Made by a program: the position numbers and the translations under genes. Under the pieces are notes generated by a model that had not been told where the DNA came from, searched no databases, and was given only the letters and a program-made list of their open reading frames with translations. Positions 6,352-6,570 of a stretch of DNA of 6,570 nucleotides are shown piece by piece; within the stretch, counting starts at the first letter, position 1; every line of letters starts with the position of its first letter. The DNA is from UBA4416 sp043719555 (GTDB lineage Bacteria > Bacteroidota > Bacteroidia > B-17B0 > Aurantibacillaceae), in contig JAYSTR010000226.1 of NCBI GenBank assembly GCA_043719555.1, positions 1 through 6,570 on the forward strand, written 5' to 3'.

Positions 6352-6570
6352 TTATTTTTTTATAACTTTAATTTTTTTAATTAAGCCTCCTTCTGAATCA
6401 GTTAAAAAAATGATATAGAACCCTTTTGATAATATACTAATATCGATAAAGCTTGTGTTTTGTTGTTCGAATAAAATTTCACCTTTTAAATCAGTAAGAA
6501 TAACATTGAAAATATTAGGTAAAACGTCTGTATTTTCTTTTAGATGTTGCTCTATAAAAACTTGATTTTC
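6352..6570 (-). CDS. T9SS cargo protein, C-terminal sorting-domain fragment
   Basis: An open minus-strand frame enters from the right edge and ends at TAA (6354-6352), giving the last 72 residues of a larger protein. The fragment fits the type A C-terminal sorting domain of type IX secretion substrates. A beta-strand leads into FNVILTDLKGEIL (21-33, the usual hydrophobic strand, D-x-x-G turn and strand). Next comes FIDISILSKGFYIIFL (41-56, the 'idls-l-x-x-G-x-Y' core), then a Gly-containing turn and the basic end KKIKVIKK. Such domains direct outer-membrane passage and are usually cleaved off when the cargo is released or attached to the cell surface. The PNP/NPF motif that normally opens the domain would lie just beyond the window. 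What the mature protein does cannot be told. It is convergent with lepA, with 88 bases between the stops. Confidence 0.8.
   Translation of the reverse strand, partial: ENQVFIEQHLKENTDVLPNIFNVILTDLKGEILFEQQNTSFIDISILSKGFYIIFLTDSEGGLIKKIKVIKK

Noticed and set aside
1..6570. Search for a mobile element, CRISPR array, tRNA/rRNA, toxin-antitoxin or phage-defence genes
   Set aside because: No transposase, integrase, terminal repeats, spaced direct repeats, cloverleaf sequence or small two-gene toxin unit is visible. Base composition looks even across the window and the genes are core-type.

Overview
The window looks like ordinary chromosomal DNA from a low-GC member of the Bacteroidota. Four things point that way. 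The promoters match the Bacteroidota form (TTG, about 19 bases, TAnnTTTG). No gene start has a Shine-Dalgarno sequence. One protein has a TPR / PD40-propeller / OmpA-like layout typical of the phylum. The right edge holds the C-terminus of a protein with a type IX secretion (T9SS) sorting domain. Genus and species cannot be told from this sequence.

Layout, left to right. (1) 1-168 +: the last 55 codons of an unrecognised protein. (2) 274-1614 +: a complete E2 (dihydrolipoamide acyltransferase) of a 2-oxo acid dehydrogenase complex, with a promoter at 223-253 and a strong hairpin terminator at 1639-1666. (3) 1727-4357 +: a large exported protein with a signal peptide, TPR-like helices, five PD40 repeats, several beta-sandwich-like modules and a divergent OmpA-like C-terminus, followed by a terminator at 4375-4402. 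Its start is better placed at ATG 1727 than at the upstream TTG 1706, because that TTG lies inside the promoter -7 box. (4) 4473-6263 +: lepA, the ribosomal elongation factor 4 GTPase, complete and conventional. (5) 6264-6351: a short convergent intergenic gap with an AT-rich inverted repeat. (6) 6352-6570 -: the C-terminal 72 residues of a T9SS cargo protein, cut by the window edge.

The three complete genes look like separate transcription units rather than an operon: each has its own promoter-like element 17-20 bases upstream of the start codon, and hairpin terminators separate them. Central metabolism (E2), cell envelope or secretion support (PD40/OmpA-like protein) and translation (LepA) are neighbours without an evident shared pathway. 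The PD40 protein and the T9SS cargo end both fit an organism with T9SS, but nothing shows that they work together. I see no mobile element, CRISPR array, RNA gene or clearly new system. The most interesting points are the degenerate OmpA-like domain, the start-site correction and the uniform, very short-leader promoters.
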